A stretch of 64,000 bases of DNA, from contig CBDVCE010000012.1 of NCBI GenBank assembly GCA_965372405.1, positions 13,318-77,317 on the forward strand, in the 5' to 3' direction. This document shows, piece after piece, positions 8,539-17,390 of the stretch; the first letter of the stretch is position 1; each line of letters starts with the position of its first letter. The notes beneath the pieces were generated by a model. That model made no database searches. It was not told where the DNA came from and saw only the letters and a list, made by a program, of their open reading frames with translations. The stretch is from Sunxiuqinia sp965372405. GTDB lineage: Bacteria > Bacteroidota > Bacteroidia > Bacteroidales > Prolixibacteraceae. The translations under genes were made by a program, and so were the position numbers.

Positions 8539-10692
8539 CTATTTAGTTAAAATTCCTAATTCTCCAACTGATACCCAATCTTCGCCATTGATTGATTCTT
8601 TCGAAACAAATTTGATGTATTTGGCTGAATATGATTTTTTGAAACGAATGCTTTGTTTTACCGGATTATTTTTGATGTTGCTAAATTCTCCTTTTGTAGA
8701 AGTAGGTTTCCAGTTTTTACCATCACTACTTACATAAAATGCATAACGGAATACGGTTCCACTTTTGTTATGGTCAGCTCGTGGTGAATAAGTAAATCCT
8801 TTTAGGCTTAAGGTTTCACCCAAATCAATCGAAATATGGTGAGGATGTTTTTGTACGCCATCACCCCAAGGGGTATGCCACATGGTTGAGGTATTGCCAT
8901 CGATAGCCATTTCTGCTGGATTGTTTGGGTAATTACAATCCGAATCGATAACAGTCCATTTAACCGGGCAAATGTCGTAGTTCTCAATAGCAACTGCACT
9001 GGCTTCGTTATAATTATTTACAAAGGCTCGTGCTTTTACAACACCTCCTTGTGGCAAGACAAATGTTTCTTTGTAAAGTTTTGAATCTTTTGTGGGTTCA
9101 GAACCATCAAGTGTATAGGTGATGACCGGATGCGGAGTCTCTGTTTCAATGCTAAGCTTGCCTTCTTTGTTGCGCTGAATGATAGGATCGCTCAACAATT
9201 CGGGAGCTTCATAAAGACTAAAGTTCGAGATTAAAGCACCATCTCTTGCTTTGCTAATGGTTAGCCTAAGTTGATCAGTTTTGACAGCGTTAAACCGTAG
9301 CATCTTTTTATATCCAACAGTTGTTGATGTAACCAGCTCTTTCCAGTTGCCATCTATAAATGCTTCAAGCTTGAATTTTTCTACACGTTGTCCTTCTTTA
9401 ATATATTCCTGAATGGAAAGTACATTAAATCGCTGTTCCTTTGCCAGCTTATATTCAGCTACAGCCGGAAGCTGCTTGATATTCCAAAAACTTTCATCGT
9501 TCCCATCAACCGCTTTTTGTGCACCCTTATTGGTTGAGCTTGAATTAAGGATGACATCTTCATCCAACATTTTATCTAAATAAGCACGAAACTCTTTTAA
9601 ACGTGCTACATCGCTTTCATGAATTAATCCACGGGTATCCGGAGGAATATTCAGCAGCAGTACTGCATTTCTACCTACCGAGTTGAAATAAATATCCACC
9701 ATCTTTGCCAATGATTTTACTTGTGTGTCCTGACTTTTATGGTAGAACCATCCCGGGCGAATAGATACATCCACTTCAGCCGGAAACCAGTATAATTGTG
9801 AAACCTTTTCAATCATTTCACGACTGCCTAAGTCTTCTGACATGGCACTAATTCCCAACTCGTCGTTAATTGCTTTTAGTTCAAGACGGCCACCAGGGGC
9901 AAGAGCGGTGGTACTCCATTCCGTTTCACGTCCGTAACCAGACTCGGTTCCAACCCAACGTACATCTTCTCCAACAATGGCCACAACTGCTTCGGGCTGA
10001 AGTTTATTGATAGTGCTGTAGTATAAATCCCAATCATATTCCTGCTTTTTACCATTTGGCCCTTCGCCACAAGCACCATCAAACCATACTTCATCAACTT
10101 TCCCATACCAGGTTAATAATTCCGTAAGCTGATCAACAAAGTATTGATTGTATTTTGGAGAGTCGCCATAACATGGCGTGTTTCTGTCCCACGGAGAAAG
10201 GTAAACGCCAAACTTCATCCCAAATTCATTGCAGGCTTCGCGCAATTCTTTTACTACATCGCCTTCTCCATTTTTCCATGGTGAAGATGCTACCGAGTGT
10301 TCAGTTGTTTTTGTAGGCCACAAACAAAAACCATCGTGGTGTTTACAAGTGAGGATGACTAGTTTCATGCCAGCATTTTTCAGCGTTTTCACCCATTGGC
10401 GGGCATCCAGCTGAGAAGGATTGAATATTTCAGGCGATTCATCACCATGTCCCCACTCCATATCGGTAAAAGTGTTAACGGTAAAATGAATAAAAGCTGT
10501 CATTTCCAGCTTTTGCCAGTCGAGTTGTTGCTTTGTTGGCACTACATGAGCAGCTTTCTTAACTTTTTGCTCAAGAGAAGTTCCGGGTTCAAACACAAGC
10601 TTTTTAATATGTTTTTCTGCTTTTTCGTTGTTACACGATAATAAGATTGCAGCACCAAAAATAAGTGAAGCAAATAAAGTCTTAAGTTTCAT
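8539..10692 (-). CDS. Exported GH29 alpha-L-fucosidase with C-terminal carbohydrate-binding-type domain
   Basis: 717 residues. The SPII signal MKLKTLFASLIFGAAILLSC predicts a lipoprotein (Cys20). The GH29 catalytic barrel (about 55-380) shows K-H-H-D-G-F at 117-122 and the nucleophile region E-V-W-F-D-G with Asp205. An appended domain around 500-550 (PVITYTLDGSEPT) is of the beta-hexosaminidase C-terminal type. The final ~140 residues look like an F5/8 type C (CBM32-like) domain. The enzyme should release L-fucose from glycans or fucosylated polysaccharide at the cell surface. It has its own terminator. The MFS gene starts divergently 300 bp away and could import a product, but that is inference. 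Confidence 0.95.
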   Translation of the reverse strand: MKLKTLFASLIFGAAILLSCNNEKAEKHIKKLVFEPGTSLEQKVKKAAHVVPTKQQLDWQKLEMTAFIHFTVNTFTDMEWGHGDESPEIFNPSQLDARQWVKTLKNAGMKLVILTCKHHDGFCLWPTKTTEHSVASSPWKNGEGDVVKELREACNEFGMKFGVYLSPWDRNTPCYGDSPKYNQYFVDQLTELLTWYGKVDEVWFDGACGEGPNGKKQEYDWDLYYSTINKLQPEAVVAIVGEDVRWVGTESGYGRETEWSTTALAPGGRLELKAINDELGISAMSEDLGSREMIEKVSQLYWFPAEVDVSIRPGWFYHKSQDTQVKSLAKMVDIYFNSVGRNAVLLLNIPPDTRGLIHESDVARLKEFRAYLDKMLDEDVILNSSSTNKGAQKAVDGNDESFWNIKQLPAVAEYKLAKEQRFNVLSIQEYIKEGQRVEKFKLEAFIDGNWKELVTSTTVGYKKMLRFNAVKTDQLRLTISKARDGALISNFSLYEAPELLSDPIIQRNKEGKLSIETETPHPVITYTLDGSEPTKDSKLYKETFVLPQGGVVKARAFVNNYNEASAVAIENYDICPVKWTVIDSDCNYPNNPAEMAIDGNTSTMWHTPWGDGVQKHPHHISIDLGETLSLKGFTYSPRADHNKSGTVFRYAFYVSSDGKNWKPTSTKGEFSNIKNNPVKQSIRFKKSYSAKYIKFVSKESINGEDWVSVGELGILTK

Positions 10693-10923
10693 TTAGATAA
10701 TTGTTAGTTAGCAGTCTGATTCAATTAAAGTGTAAAATTACTTCTTATAGCTGGAACTGTATCCTGTAGTGTGCTGAAGATATGAAATTGTTTTTAACAC
10801 CTTCAAAAACAAGATCAACAGGCATTCAACTGATGTAGGAACAAAGGGTTTTTTCAGCAGAAATAGTACATTAAATCTACTGCATCCACATTTTCAATTT
10901 CCGTACTGGGAGACGAATTTTTA
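10693..10923. other. Divergent intergenic region between fucosidase and MFS genes
   Basis: About 230 bp of AT-rich sequence. It should contain the fucosidase promoter on the minus strand, but I find no good TAnnTTTG match there. A minus-strand open frame crosses this region into the MFS gene; I regard it as spurious. Confidence 0.5.
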
Positions 10924-10931
10924 TAACTTTG
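10924..10931 (+). promoter_or_regulatory. Probable -7 promoter box of the MFS transporter gene
   Basis: TAACTTTG fits TAnnTTTG exactly. Transcription would start near 10938, about 20 nt before the ATG at 10959. This favours 10959, rather than the in-frame ATG at 10994, as the original start codon. Confidence 0.45.
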
Positions 10932-10993
10932 CATCTTTTTATTTACAATCAGGAAATTATGAAGGAAATCAGAAAAAATGCTATCCGTACCTA

Positions 10994-12100
10994 ATGGTGT
11001 TGGTATTGTCTGCAATGGGTGGTTTTCAAGGCTGGAGGACTCTGTTAAATAATTTTGCAGTAGAGGAGGCAGTTTTAAGTGGTTTTCAGATTGGAGTGGT
11101 TCAATCACTGCGTGAGGTTCCCGGATTTTTGGTATTTCTTGTCGTGTTTGCTCTTTTGTTTGTTCGTGAGCATAAGCTGGCTGCCATTTCTGTTCTTGTT
11201 ATGGGACTGGGAATTTCAATGGTTGGGTTTTTCCCCAGTTTTATGGGGCTAATATTCACAACCGTCTTAATGTCGGTTGGTTTTCATTATTTCGAAACTC
11301 TTAATAAGTCGCTTACCCTTCAGCATTTCGATACAAGACAGGCACCAATTGTTTTTGCTAATTTGCGTTCTTACGGAGCACTTGTAAACATTGTAGTAGG
11401 AGGATTGGTTTGGGCTGTATCCGACTTTATGCCTTATAAGTATAGCTTCTTAATTATTGGTTTGTTTGTTGTCGCTGCTGGTATTTATACTATTCTAAAA
11501 GTACCGGTTAAAAAAGAACCCATATCTCAGCATAAAAAGATTATCCTACGTAAAAAGTATTGGCTTTATTATGTGTTGAACTTACTTAGTGGAGCCCGGC
11601 GTCAAATCTTTGTTGTTTTCGCTGTATTTTTATTGGTCGAGCATTACCATTTTACGGTTAAGGAGATTGCAATCCTCTTTGTAATTAATAATATTCTATC
11701 CTATTTTGTTAATCCTGTTATTGCAAAATCGATTAATAAATATGGAGAGCGGAAGGTGCTTTCTCTTGAATATATTGGGCTGTTCTTTGTGTTTATTGGT
11801 TATGCCTATCTCGAAAACCGGTATTTTATAGCCATGTTATATCTGTTTGATCACCTGTTCTTTAATTTCCATATTGGTATTAGCACCTACCTGCAAAAGA
11901 TTGCTGATCCTCGTGATATTGCTCCATCAGCATCGGTTGGTTTTGCTATAAATCACATTATGGCAGTTGTTATTCCCGTTATGGGTGGATTATTATGGAT
12001 GGTTGATTTCCGGATTCCTTTTGTTATTGGTGCTGTTCTAAGTGTTGTGTCATTATTTTTCGTTCAGAAGATAAGGTTAAAACAGCAGGCAGATAGTTGA
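10994..12100 (+). CDS. MFS transporter, 5' end possibly frameshifted
   Basis: 368 residues in the undisturbed frame, a polytopic protein with about 11-12 hydrophobic helices in a major facilitator arrangement. The frame as given begins inside the first helix (MVLVLSAMGGFQGW), which is unusual. An ATG at 10959 opens a different frame, MKEIRKNAIRT, which stops at 10992. A single -1 shift at the A6 run 10973-10978 (A_AAA_AAT) would join the two as MKEIRKK/N-CYPYLMVLVL, a normal cytoplasmic N-terminus. This could be a sequencing error, a real mutation or recoding. The substrate is unknown; proximity to the fucosidase makes a sugar possible but unproven. Confidence 0.85.
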   Translation: MVLVLSAMGGFQGWRTLLNNFAVEEAVLSGFQIGVVQSLREVPGFLVFLVVFALLFVREHKLAAISVLVMGLGISMVGFFPSFMGLIFTTVLMSVGFHYFETLNKSLTLQHFDTRQAPIVFANLRSYGALVNIVVGGLVWAVSDFMPYKYSFLIIGLFVVAAGIYTILKVPVKKEPISQHKKIILRKKYWLYYVLNLLSGARRQIFVVFAVFLLVEHYHFTVKEIAILFVINNILSYFVNPVIAKSINKYGERKVLSLEYIGLFFVFIGYAYLENRYFIAMLYLFDHLFFNFHIGISTYLQKIADPRDIAPSASVGFAINHIMAVVIPVMGGLLWMVDFRIPFVIGAVLSVVSLFFVQKIRLKQQADS

Positions 12101-12133
12101 AGAAGTAAGTCAAATTTAAGCCGGGGTTAAGAT

Positions 12134-13078
12134 TTAAAAAGGCAGTTTCCCCAGATCCACATTCCCTCCGCTCAGAATGATGCCTACTTTTTTACCGGCA
12201 ACGTCCACTTTATTTTCAAGAATGGCAGCCAGTGGAACAGCTGATGAAGGTTCAATAATAATTTTCATGCGTTCCCAAACCAATCGCATGGCGCGAACAA
12301 TTCCTCGCTCAGTAACGGTTACAATTTCATCAGTTTTTCGTTGAATAATTCTGAAGTTAATTTCACCAACCGAAGTAAGCAATCCGTCCGCAATAGTTTT
12401 TGGATCAACTGATGGGATAAGCTTATTGGCATGAAATGAACGATAGGCATCATCAGCTCCTTCTGGTTCGGCAGCAATAACTTTTCCTTTTGGGTTAATT
12501 GCTTTTGCAGTTATTGATGTCCCACTTAAAAGACCACCTCCGCCAATTGGACAAAGAATAAGATCAAAGTTTCCATAATCTTCAATAAGTTCTTTAGTGG
12601 CTGTTCCTTGTCCGCAAATTACTTGTATGTTGTTGTAAGGATGTATTTCAATTGCTCCGGTTTTTGCTGCTACGTTGGCCAGTGTGCTTTCTCGTGATTC
12701 AAGGGTTGGTTTGCAAAAGGTAATTTTAGCACCATAGCCTTCAACAGCTTTCTTTTTTATTTCTGGTGCGTTTTCGGGCATAACAATGTAAGCGGGTATG
12801 CCTCGCTGTTTGGCTGCCAGTGCTAGTGCAGCAGCATGATTTCCTGATGAATGGGTGCAAACTCCTTTTGTTGCTTGATTTTTATCAAGTGACAAAACAG
12901 CATTGCTCGCCCCCCGATATTTAAATGCCCCTACTTTCTGAAAGTTTTCACACTTGAAAAAAATTTCACATCCTGTGATTTCATTAATTGCTGAAGATGT
13001 TAAAACAGGAGTGCGATGAACCAATTGTGCAATTCGCTCATGAGCTTTTTCAATGTCAATATATTCAGGTAAGTTCAT
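12134..13078 (-). CDS. PLP-dependent serine/threonine ammonia-lyase (fold type II)
   Basis: 314 residues, cytoplasmic. The Schiff-base lysine lies in G-A-F-K-Y-R-G-A-S-N (Lys53), the asparagine-containing loop HSSGNHAAALA follows, and the phosphate-binding glycine loop is C-P-I-G-G-G-G-L-L-S-G. It lacks the C-terminal ACT regulatory domain of biosynthetic IlvA, so it is more like the catabolic threonine dehydratase, serine racemase or threo-3-hydroxyaspartate ammonia-lyase subgroup. It is followed on the same strand by nothing close (the convergent MFS gene ends 33 bp away). Upstream sits prsW, 1 bp from its start, suggesting co-transcription with prsW and punA. Confidence 0.9.
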   Translation of the reverse strand: MNLPEYIDIEKAHERIAQLVHRTPVLTSSAINEITGCEIFFKCENFQKVGAFKYRGASNAVLSLDKNQATKGVCTHSSGNHAAALALAAKQRGIPAYIVMPENAPEIKKKAVEGYGAKITFCKPTLESRESTLANVAAKTGAIEIHPYNNIQVICGQGTATKELIEDYGNFDLILCPIGGGGLLSGTSITAKAINPKGKVIAAEPEGADDAYRSFHANKLIPSVDPKTIADGLLTSVGEINFRIIQRKTDEIVTVTERGIVRAMRLVWERMKIIIEPSSAVPLAAILENKVDVAGKKVGIILSGGNVDLGKLPF

Positions 13079-13079
13079 A

Positions 13080-13787
13080 TTATAACTTTTTTAGCATTTC
13101 CTGTTCTTTCTGATAATCATTTCGATAAATGGATTGGTTGGAAAGCGTTTTCATTTTTTTCAACCCGTAAACCCACATAAAAATAACAAAAGGGATAAAA
13201 ATGAAAAGTACAAACGGATGACCAGCCATTAGAATAAAGTCGTAAACACCATGAAGTAGGATTGGATAAATTAGTGCTGCCCGAATCAATTTTTTCTTTC
13301 TATCTGGATAGAATTTAGCCTGCCCGAAGAAGAATCCCATGGTTACCCCAAACAGGAAATGTGCGGGCACCGCAGTAAATGCTCTGGTTAAAGCAACACG
13401 AGCACCATAGTCAAAAACATACATGATGTTTTCAACGGCTGCAAACCCGAGCGAGATATAAACGGCATAAACAATACCGTCAAACTTTTCATTAAAGTCG
13501 GGGCTTTTCCAAACCAAAAAGTATAAAAACAGAAACTTGAAAAATTCTTCAGAAAGTGCAGCAACAACGAAAGCATTATAAAATGCCTTGGTAGTTCCAG
13601 TAAAAGCGCCAATAAACTGCATGAAAAATCCCTCAACAAAAAGAATTGGAAGAACTGAAAAAGCCCCCAATAATAAAGCTGTAAAAAGCATTTTAAATGG
13701 CTCTTTCTCATACTTATCACGAAACCAGATATAGGCTAGCAGAATGGCTATTGGAGCCAGTGAAAGTATAATCAGCTTTGTTTGCAT
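13080..13787 (-). CDS. prsW: PrsW-family intramembrane metalloprotease
   Basis: 235 residues with seven or eight hydrophobic helices. Conserved family motifs are present: A-L-S-E-E-F-F-K (Glu80-Glu81), the A-V-E-N segment (Glu119), P-A-H-F-L-F-G (His143) and L-L-H-G-V-Y-D-F (His179). In Bacillus PrsW cleaves an anti-sigma factor; the substrate here is unknown, and no anti-sigma gene is adjacent. It lies between punA (5 bp) and the ammonia-lyase gene (1 bp) in a tight minus-strand run. Confidence 0.9.
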   Translation of the reverse strand: MQTKLIILSLAPIAILLAYIWFRDKYEKEPFKMLFTALLLGAFSVLPILFVEGFFMQFIGAFTGTTKAFYNAFVVAALSEEFFKFLFLYFLVWKSPDFNEKFDGIVYAVYISLGFAAVENIMYVFDYGARVALTRAFTAVPAHFLFGVTMGFFFGQAKFYPDRKKKLIRAALIYPILLHGVYDFILMAGHPFVLFIFIPFVIFMWVYGLKKMKTLSNQSIYRNDYQKEQEMLKKL

Positions 13788-13792
13788 AAGAA

Positions 13793-14605
13793 TTAGGTTT
13801 CGGCAATCAGGTTCTTTAAAATGAGGGTCATTTTTGGTTCCGATTTCATCGCTACTTCCTGAACTTCTTCATGCGAAATCTCAACAATTTCTCCGGGTAC
13901 ACCACTATCGGTAATAATTGAGATTCCGAAGACTTTCATGTCCATATGTCTGGCAACAATTACTTCAGGGACAGTTGACATGCCTACCACATCGCCCCCG
14001 AGGATACGAAACATTTTGTATTCGGCAGGAGTCTCGAAGGTTGGTCCCTGCACGCCCACATATACACCTTCTTTAATGTCGATATTGTTTTTGAGTGCAA
14101 TTAATCTGGCTTCGTGTCTTAGTTCTTTGGTGTAAACCTGGCTCATATCCGGGAAGCGAGGCCCTAGCTCGTCAATGTTTTTGCCATGAAGAGGATGCTC
14201 TGGGAACATGTTAATGTGGTCATTGATAATCATTAAATCGCCAATGTTATAATCTGGGTTAAGGCCACCTGTCGCATTGGAAACAAACAAGTTGTTAATT
14301 CCCATCTTTTTCATTACCCGTACCGGGAAGGTCACATCTCTCATTGAATAGCCTTCGTAATAATGAAAGCGACCTTGCATTGCCAATACTTTTTTACCAC
14401 CTAGTAATCCGAAAATTAGTTGTCCATTATGCCCCTCTACAGTGGAAACCGGGAAATTTGGAATTTCTTCGTAGGGAATTTTATTGCTGATTTCTATTTC
14501 ATTAACTAAGCCACCAAGTCCAGAGCCTAAAATGATTCCTACTTCAGCTCGATCTGCTATTTGTTCGTTTATGAAGTTCGCGGTTGCTTCGATTGTCTTT
14601 AACAT
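13793..14605 (-). CDS. punA: Purine nucleoside phosphorylase
   Basis: 270 residues, trimeric-type PNP that splits inosine or guanosine with phosphate for purine salvage. Visible motifs: phosphate loop I-L-G-S-G-L-G-G-L (about 25-33), MQGRFHYYEGYSMRDVTFPVRVM, VSNATGGLNP and GVYVGVQGPTFETPAEYKMFRILGGDVVGMSTVPEV. The ATG at 14605 gives MLKTIEATANFI, the N-terminal helix seen in relatives, so the start seems right even though it lies 62 nt inside the upstream lpxK gene. Expression is probably translationally coupled to lpxK. Confidence 0.95.
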   Translation of the reverse strand: MLKTIEATANFINEQIADRAEVGIILGSGLGGLVNEIEISNKIPYEEIPNFPVSTVEGHNGQLIFGLLGGKKVLAMQGRFHYYEGYSMRDVTFPVRVMKKMGINNLFVSNATGGLNPDYNIGDLMIINDHINMFPEHPLHGKNIDELGPRFPDMSQVYTKELRHEARLIALKNNIDIKEGVYVGVQGPTFETPAEYKMFRILGGDVVGMSTVPEVIVARHMDMKVFGISIITDSGVPGEIVEISHEEVQEVAMKSEPKMTLILKNLIAET

Positions 14606-15647
14606 AGCCTAGAATTGTTTTGTCAAAACTTTTCCCCTCATGATCGAGGAATTTTATTTCTAACGGAATATAAAACATGCGTGTCTGAATTTCAGGAGGT
14701 AACTTTCCTCCTTCACGCAAACGCATTGCATCTTTTTCAGTTGTAAAAATAATTGGATTTTTTGTTTCGTATTTCGTATAAGTATCGATGATCTTCTGCC
14801 AGTCTTTGCTCGAAAAATTATGATGGTCACTAAAAATCAGATCCTCGATTAAATTGGTTTGAGAGGATATATAATCCTGAAATGGTTTTGGGTTTGCAAT
14901 TCCTGAGATAAGAATAGCAGGAACTTTTTTCTCCTTAAGGTCAATAGTTTCAGGTGCTCTTTCTGGGAAAACTGGTTTGGGTTCACCATAAGTCATTGTT
15001 GTGAAATATAGCGATTGATAGGGGCGTAAATTCACATCTTTCATGATGATTCGCCGCGTGATTGGCGTAATTTCGTGCGGACATTTAGTGTAAATAATAA
15101 TGCTTGCCCGTCGCCTTTGATATTTTCGTTCACGCAATCTTCCAAGTGGGAGTAGTCTGTCTTTGTCGATGGGGCGGTTGTAGTCGATAAGTAAAATGTT
15201 TATCCCGGGAGTTACCCTTCTGTGCTGAAAGGCATCGTCTAACAAAATAGCATCTGGTGCATTATCTGCATCTTTAATCAACTCATTAATTCCATGCACC
15301 CGGTTTTCATCAACGGCAACAGATACTTCTGGAAATTTCTGCTTTACCTGAAGAGATTCATCGCCTACTTCAAGTGCTGTTGAACTGGTTTCGACTATAC
15401 GAAACCCCTTTGTTTTTCGTTTGTAGCCACGGCTCAGTGTAGCCACTTTTGCATGTTTCTGAAGTAAGTCTATTAAGTATTCGGTGTGGGGTGTTTTACC
15501 CGTTCCGCCTACTGTTATATTACCGATTGAAATAACTGGGATTTCAAACTCCGTAGTTTTAAAAATTTTATAGTCATAGAAATTATTACGGATGTAAACT
15601 ACAATTCCGTATATGAGAGATAGCGGGTATAACAGGATTTTTAGCAT
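14544..15647 (-). CDS. lpxK: Tetraacyldisaccharide 4'-kinase LpxK
   Basis: Phosphorylates the 4' position of the lipid A precursor at the inner membrane. 367 residues: N-terminal membrane-associated helix (MLKILLYPLSLIYGIVVYIRN), P-loop V-G-G-T-G-K-T (46-52), TLSRGYKRKT, DEPLQ-like GDESLQVKQKFP, and ILLDDAFQHRRV with the conserved D-D-x-x-Q-H. The last about 20 codons overlap the 5' end of punA in another frame. The family core ends near LGYVKDNR, so the overlap uses mostly the poorly conserved tail. Confidence 0.95.
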   Translation of the reverse strand: MLKILLYPLSLIYGIVVYIRNNFYDYKIFKTTEFEIPVISIGNITVGGTGKTPHTEYLIDLLQKHAKVATLSRGYKRKTKGFRIVETSSTALEVGDESLQVKQKFPEVSVAVDENRVHGINELIKDADNAPDAILLDDAFQHRRVTPGINILLIDYNRPIDKDRLLPLGRLRERKYQRRRASIIIYTKCPHEITPITRRIIMKDVNLRPYQSLYFTTMTYGEPKPVFPERAPETIDLKEKKVPAILISGIANPKPFQDYISSQTNLIEDLIFSDHHNFSSKDWQKIIDTYTKYETKNPIIFTTEKDAMRLREGGKLPPEIQTRMFYIPLEIKFLDHEGKSFDKTILGYVKDNRSNRELHKRTNSRSS

Positions 15648-15755
15648 GTGAAAAATTTGAATACGAAGTTAACCAATAAAAACCAAAAAGTATATTTCCC
15701 AAGATTTATTAAATACGATTATTTATTAGTGGATTCGTCTTATTTTGACCAATAA

Positions 15756-17360
15756 TTATTTTTCGTTCGGTATGTTTATTTTTGGTAGTATTCCTCGCTT
15801 GTATGTAAACCAACCATTGATGATGTCTCCGTTACAGGCTTTGATTAATTCCTCAGATAATTGGGCAACTTTCTCTGAATGTTTATCGGCGATATCATTT
15901 TCTTCCCTATAATCATCCGGCAGATAGTAGAGTTGATATAAATCTTTTGATCCGTAATAACGTAATTTCCATCCATCTTGAGTAACCAGTGCTGGCCCTT
16001 GAAACGAAGCAAATACAACAAAGTCATGTTCTTCTTTTGTTTGTGCTCCAAACAAAGCTGGCAGATAAGATACGCCATCCTTTTCAGATGGGATTTCAAC
16101 TCCAAGTAAATCGGAAAATGTAGACATCAGATCATAATTGGCCACAACTTTTGAAATCGTTTTTCCTCCAACAATGTTCCCCGGCCAATGATAGATGAGA
16201 GGTACGCGAACTCCACCTTCCCAGTTATCTCGTTTCATTCCAGCCATTCCATCATTTCCATTGAAGACGTCACCAGCTAGTTCACTGTAATATTTGGTAT
16301 GAACCTGATCAAATTTTTCTCCGGTTTGCATATTTCGAACAGGCTTATCGATCTTCCCTTTGGAGGGATAATATATTTCGTGACCGTTGTCTCCTGAGAA
16401 GATAAGAATAGTGTTCTCGTAGATGCCCTGTTTTTTCAATTCATCAACAATCACTCCAACGTGGTCATCCAGCATTTTTACCATAGACGCATAAGCTTTT
16501 TCAATCTCTGTTAAATCAGGATTAGATTCAAAGTCGGCATGAATTTCAGGAATAGCCGTCGGACCATGCGGCAACTGTGTCGGATGGTACAAAAAGAAAG
16601 TGGTGTCTTTATGATCTTGAATGAAGTTTATTATCTTATCAAGAAATAGATTTTGAGAATAAGTCTTCTTTCCCTCAGTGTTCCATCTATCCTCATAACC
16701 TCCGTTTTCATCACGTTCACTGGTTTTGCCACAATCAGCCCTGGTATTTCCATCAATCATGATCATCTCCCCATTTTCAAATAGGAAAGGAGGGTAAAAT
16801 CCATGACAACGGACATGATCAAAATAGCCGTAATAATAATCCCAACCGTGTCGTTTCATTTGTTTGTGGGTCGTTCCAAACCCCCAGTCAAGTTTCCCAA
16901 CTTCGGCAGTAACATAGCCCGCTTTTTTGAAAACTTCAGCTAAAAAAACTTCATTGGCATCAACTTCTCCAAATTGTTGATCATAGGAAAACTCAATTTC
17001 TTCGCGAGTTGATTCTCCAGTACTAATTTTCTGATATAAACCTCCTCTTGAGATTTCCCATTTATTAGCATGGCAATCATGAAATCCAGTTAGCAAACTG
17101 GCTCTTGCAGGGGCACAGAACATGCATCCGTATGCATTCTCAAAACGAACTCCTTTTTCTGCCAGATTATCAATATGTGGCGTTTTGATAATTTCTTGCC
17201 CCTCATGAGAAAGTAAACCGCGTCCCAGGTCGTCAGCATAAATGAATATTACGTTTGGATTTTCAGCCTCAGGTTTCTCTTTTTTGTTAGGAGTGCAAGC
17301 GAATATAGTTCCCATAAGAATCCCTAAATACAAAATTCCATTTCTGATTTTCATATTCAA
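15756..17360 (-). CDS. Exported sulfatase (alkaline phosphatase superfamily)
   Basis: 534 residues. The lipobox GTIFAC predicts a lipoprotein (Cys22); an alternative ATG at 17354 would remove two residues. The formylglycine site is F-C-A-P-A-R-A-S-L-L-T-G with Cys82, matching C-x-P/A-x-R, so activation needs a maturase that is not in this window. Metal ligands A-D-D (43-44) and F-S-G-D-N-G-H are visible. It should hydrolyse sulfate esters outside the cytoplasm, plausibly on algal or host polysaccharides. It stands alone between lpxK and sppA rather than in a polysaccharide utilisation locus. Confidence 0.93.
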   Translation of the reverse strand: MNMKIRNGILYLGILMGTIFACTPNKKEKPEAENPNVIFIYADDLGRGLLSHEGQEIIKTPHIDNLAEKGVRFENAYGCMFCAPARASLLTGFHDCHANKWEISRGGLYQKISTGESTREEIEFSYDQQFGEVDANEVFLAEVFKKAGYVTAEVGKLDWGFGTTHKQMKRHGWDYYYGYFDHVRCHGFYPPFLFENGEMIMIDGNTRADCGKTSERDENGGYEDRWNTEGKKTYSQNLFLDKIINFIQDHKDTTFFLYHPTQLPHGPTAIPEIHADFESNPDLTEIEKAYASMVKMLDDHVGVIVDELKKQGIYENTILIFSGDNGHEIYYPSKGKIDKPVRNMQTGEKFDQVHTKYYSELAGDVFNGNDGMAGMKRDNWEGGVRVPLIYHWPGNIVGGKTISKVVANYDLMSTFSDLLGVEIPSEKDGVSYLPALFGAQTKEEHDFVVFASFQGPALVTQDGWKLRYYGSKDLYQLYYLPDDYREENDIADKHSEKVAQLSEELIKACNGDIINGWFTYKRGILPKINIPNEK

Positions 17361-17390
17361 TTTGTTTAAGAATGCTGTTTCAAAAAGAAA

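Noticed and set aside
5704..10692. TonB receptor plus fucosidase as a polysaccharide utilisation locus
   Set aside because: There is no susD partner or regulator, and a strong terminator separates the genes.
10854..11108. Minus-strand 84-residue ORF across the MFS start
   Set aside because: It overlaps the promoter and first helix of the MFS gene and has no signal or domain.
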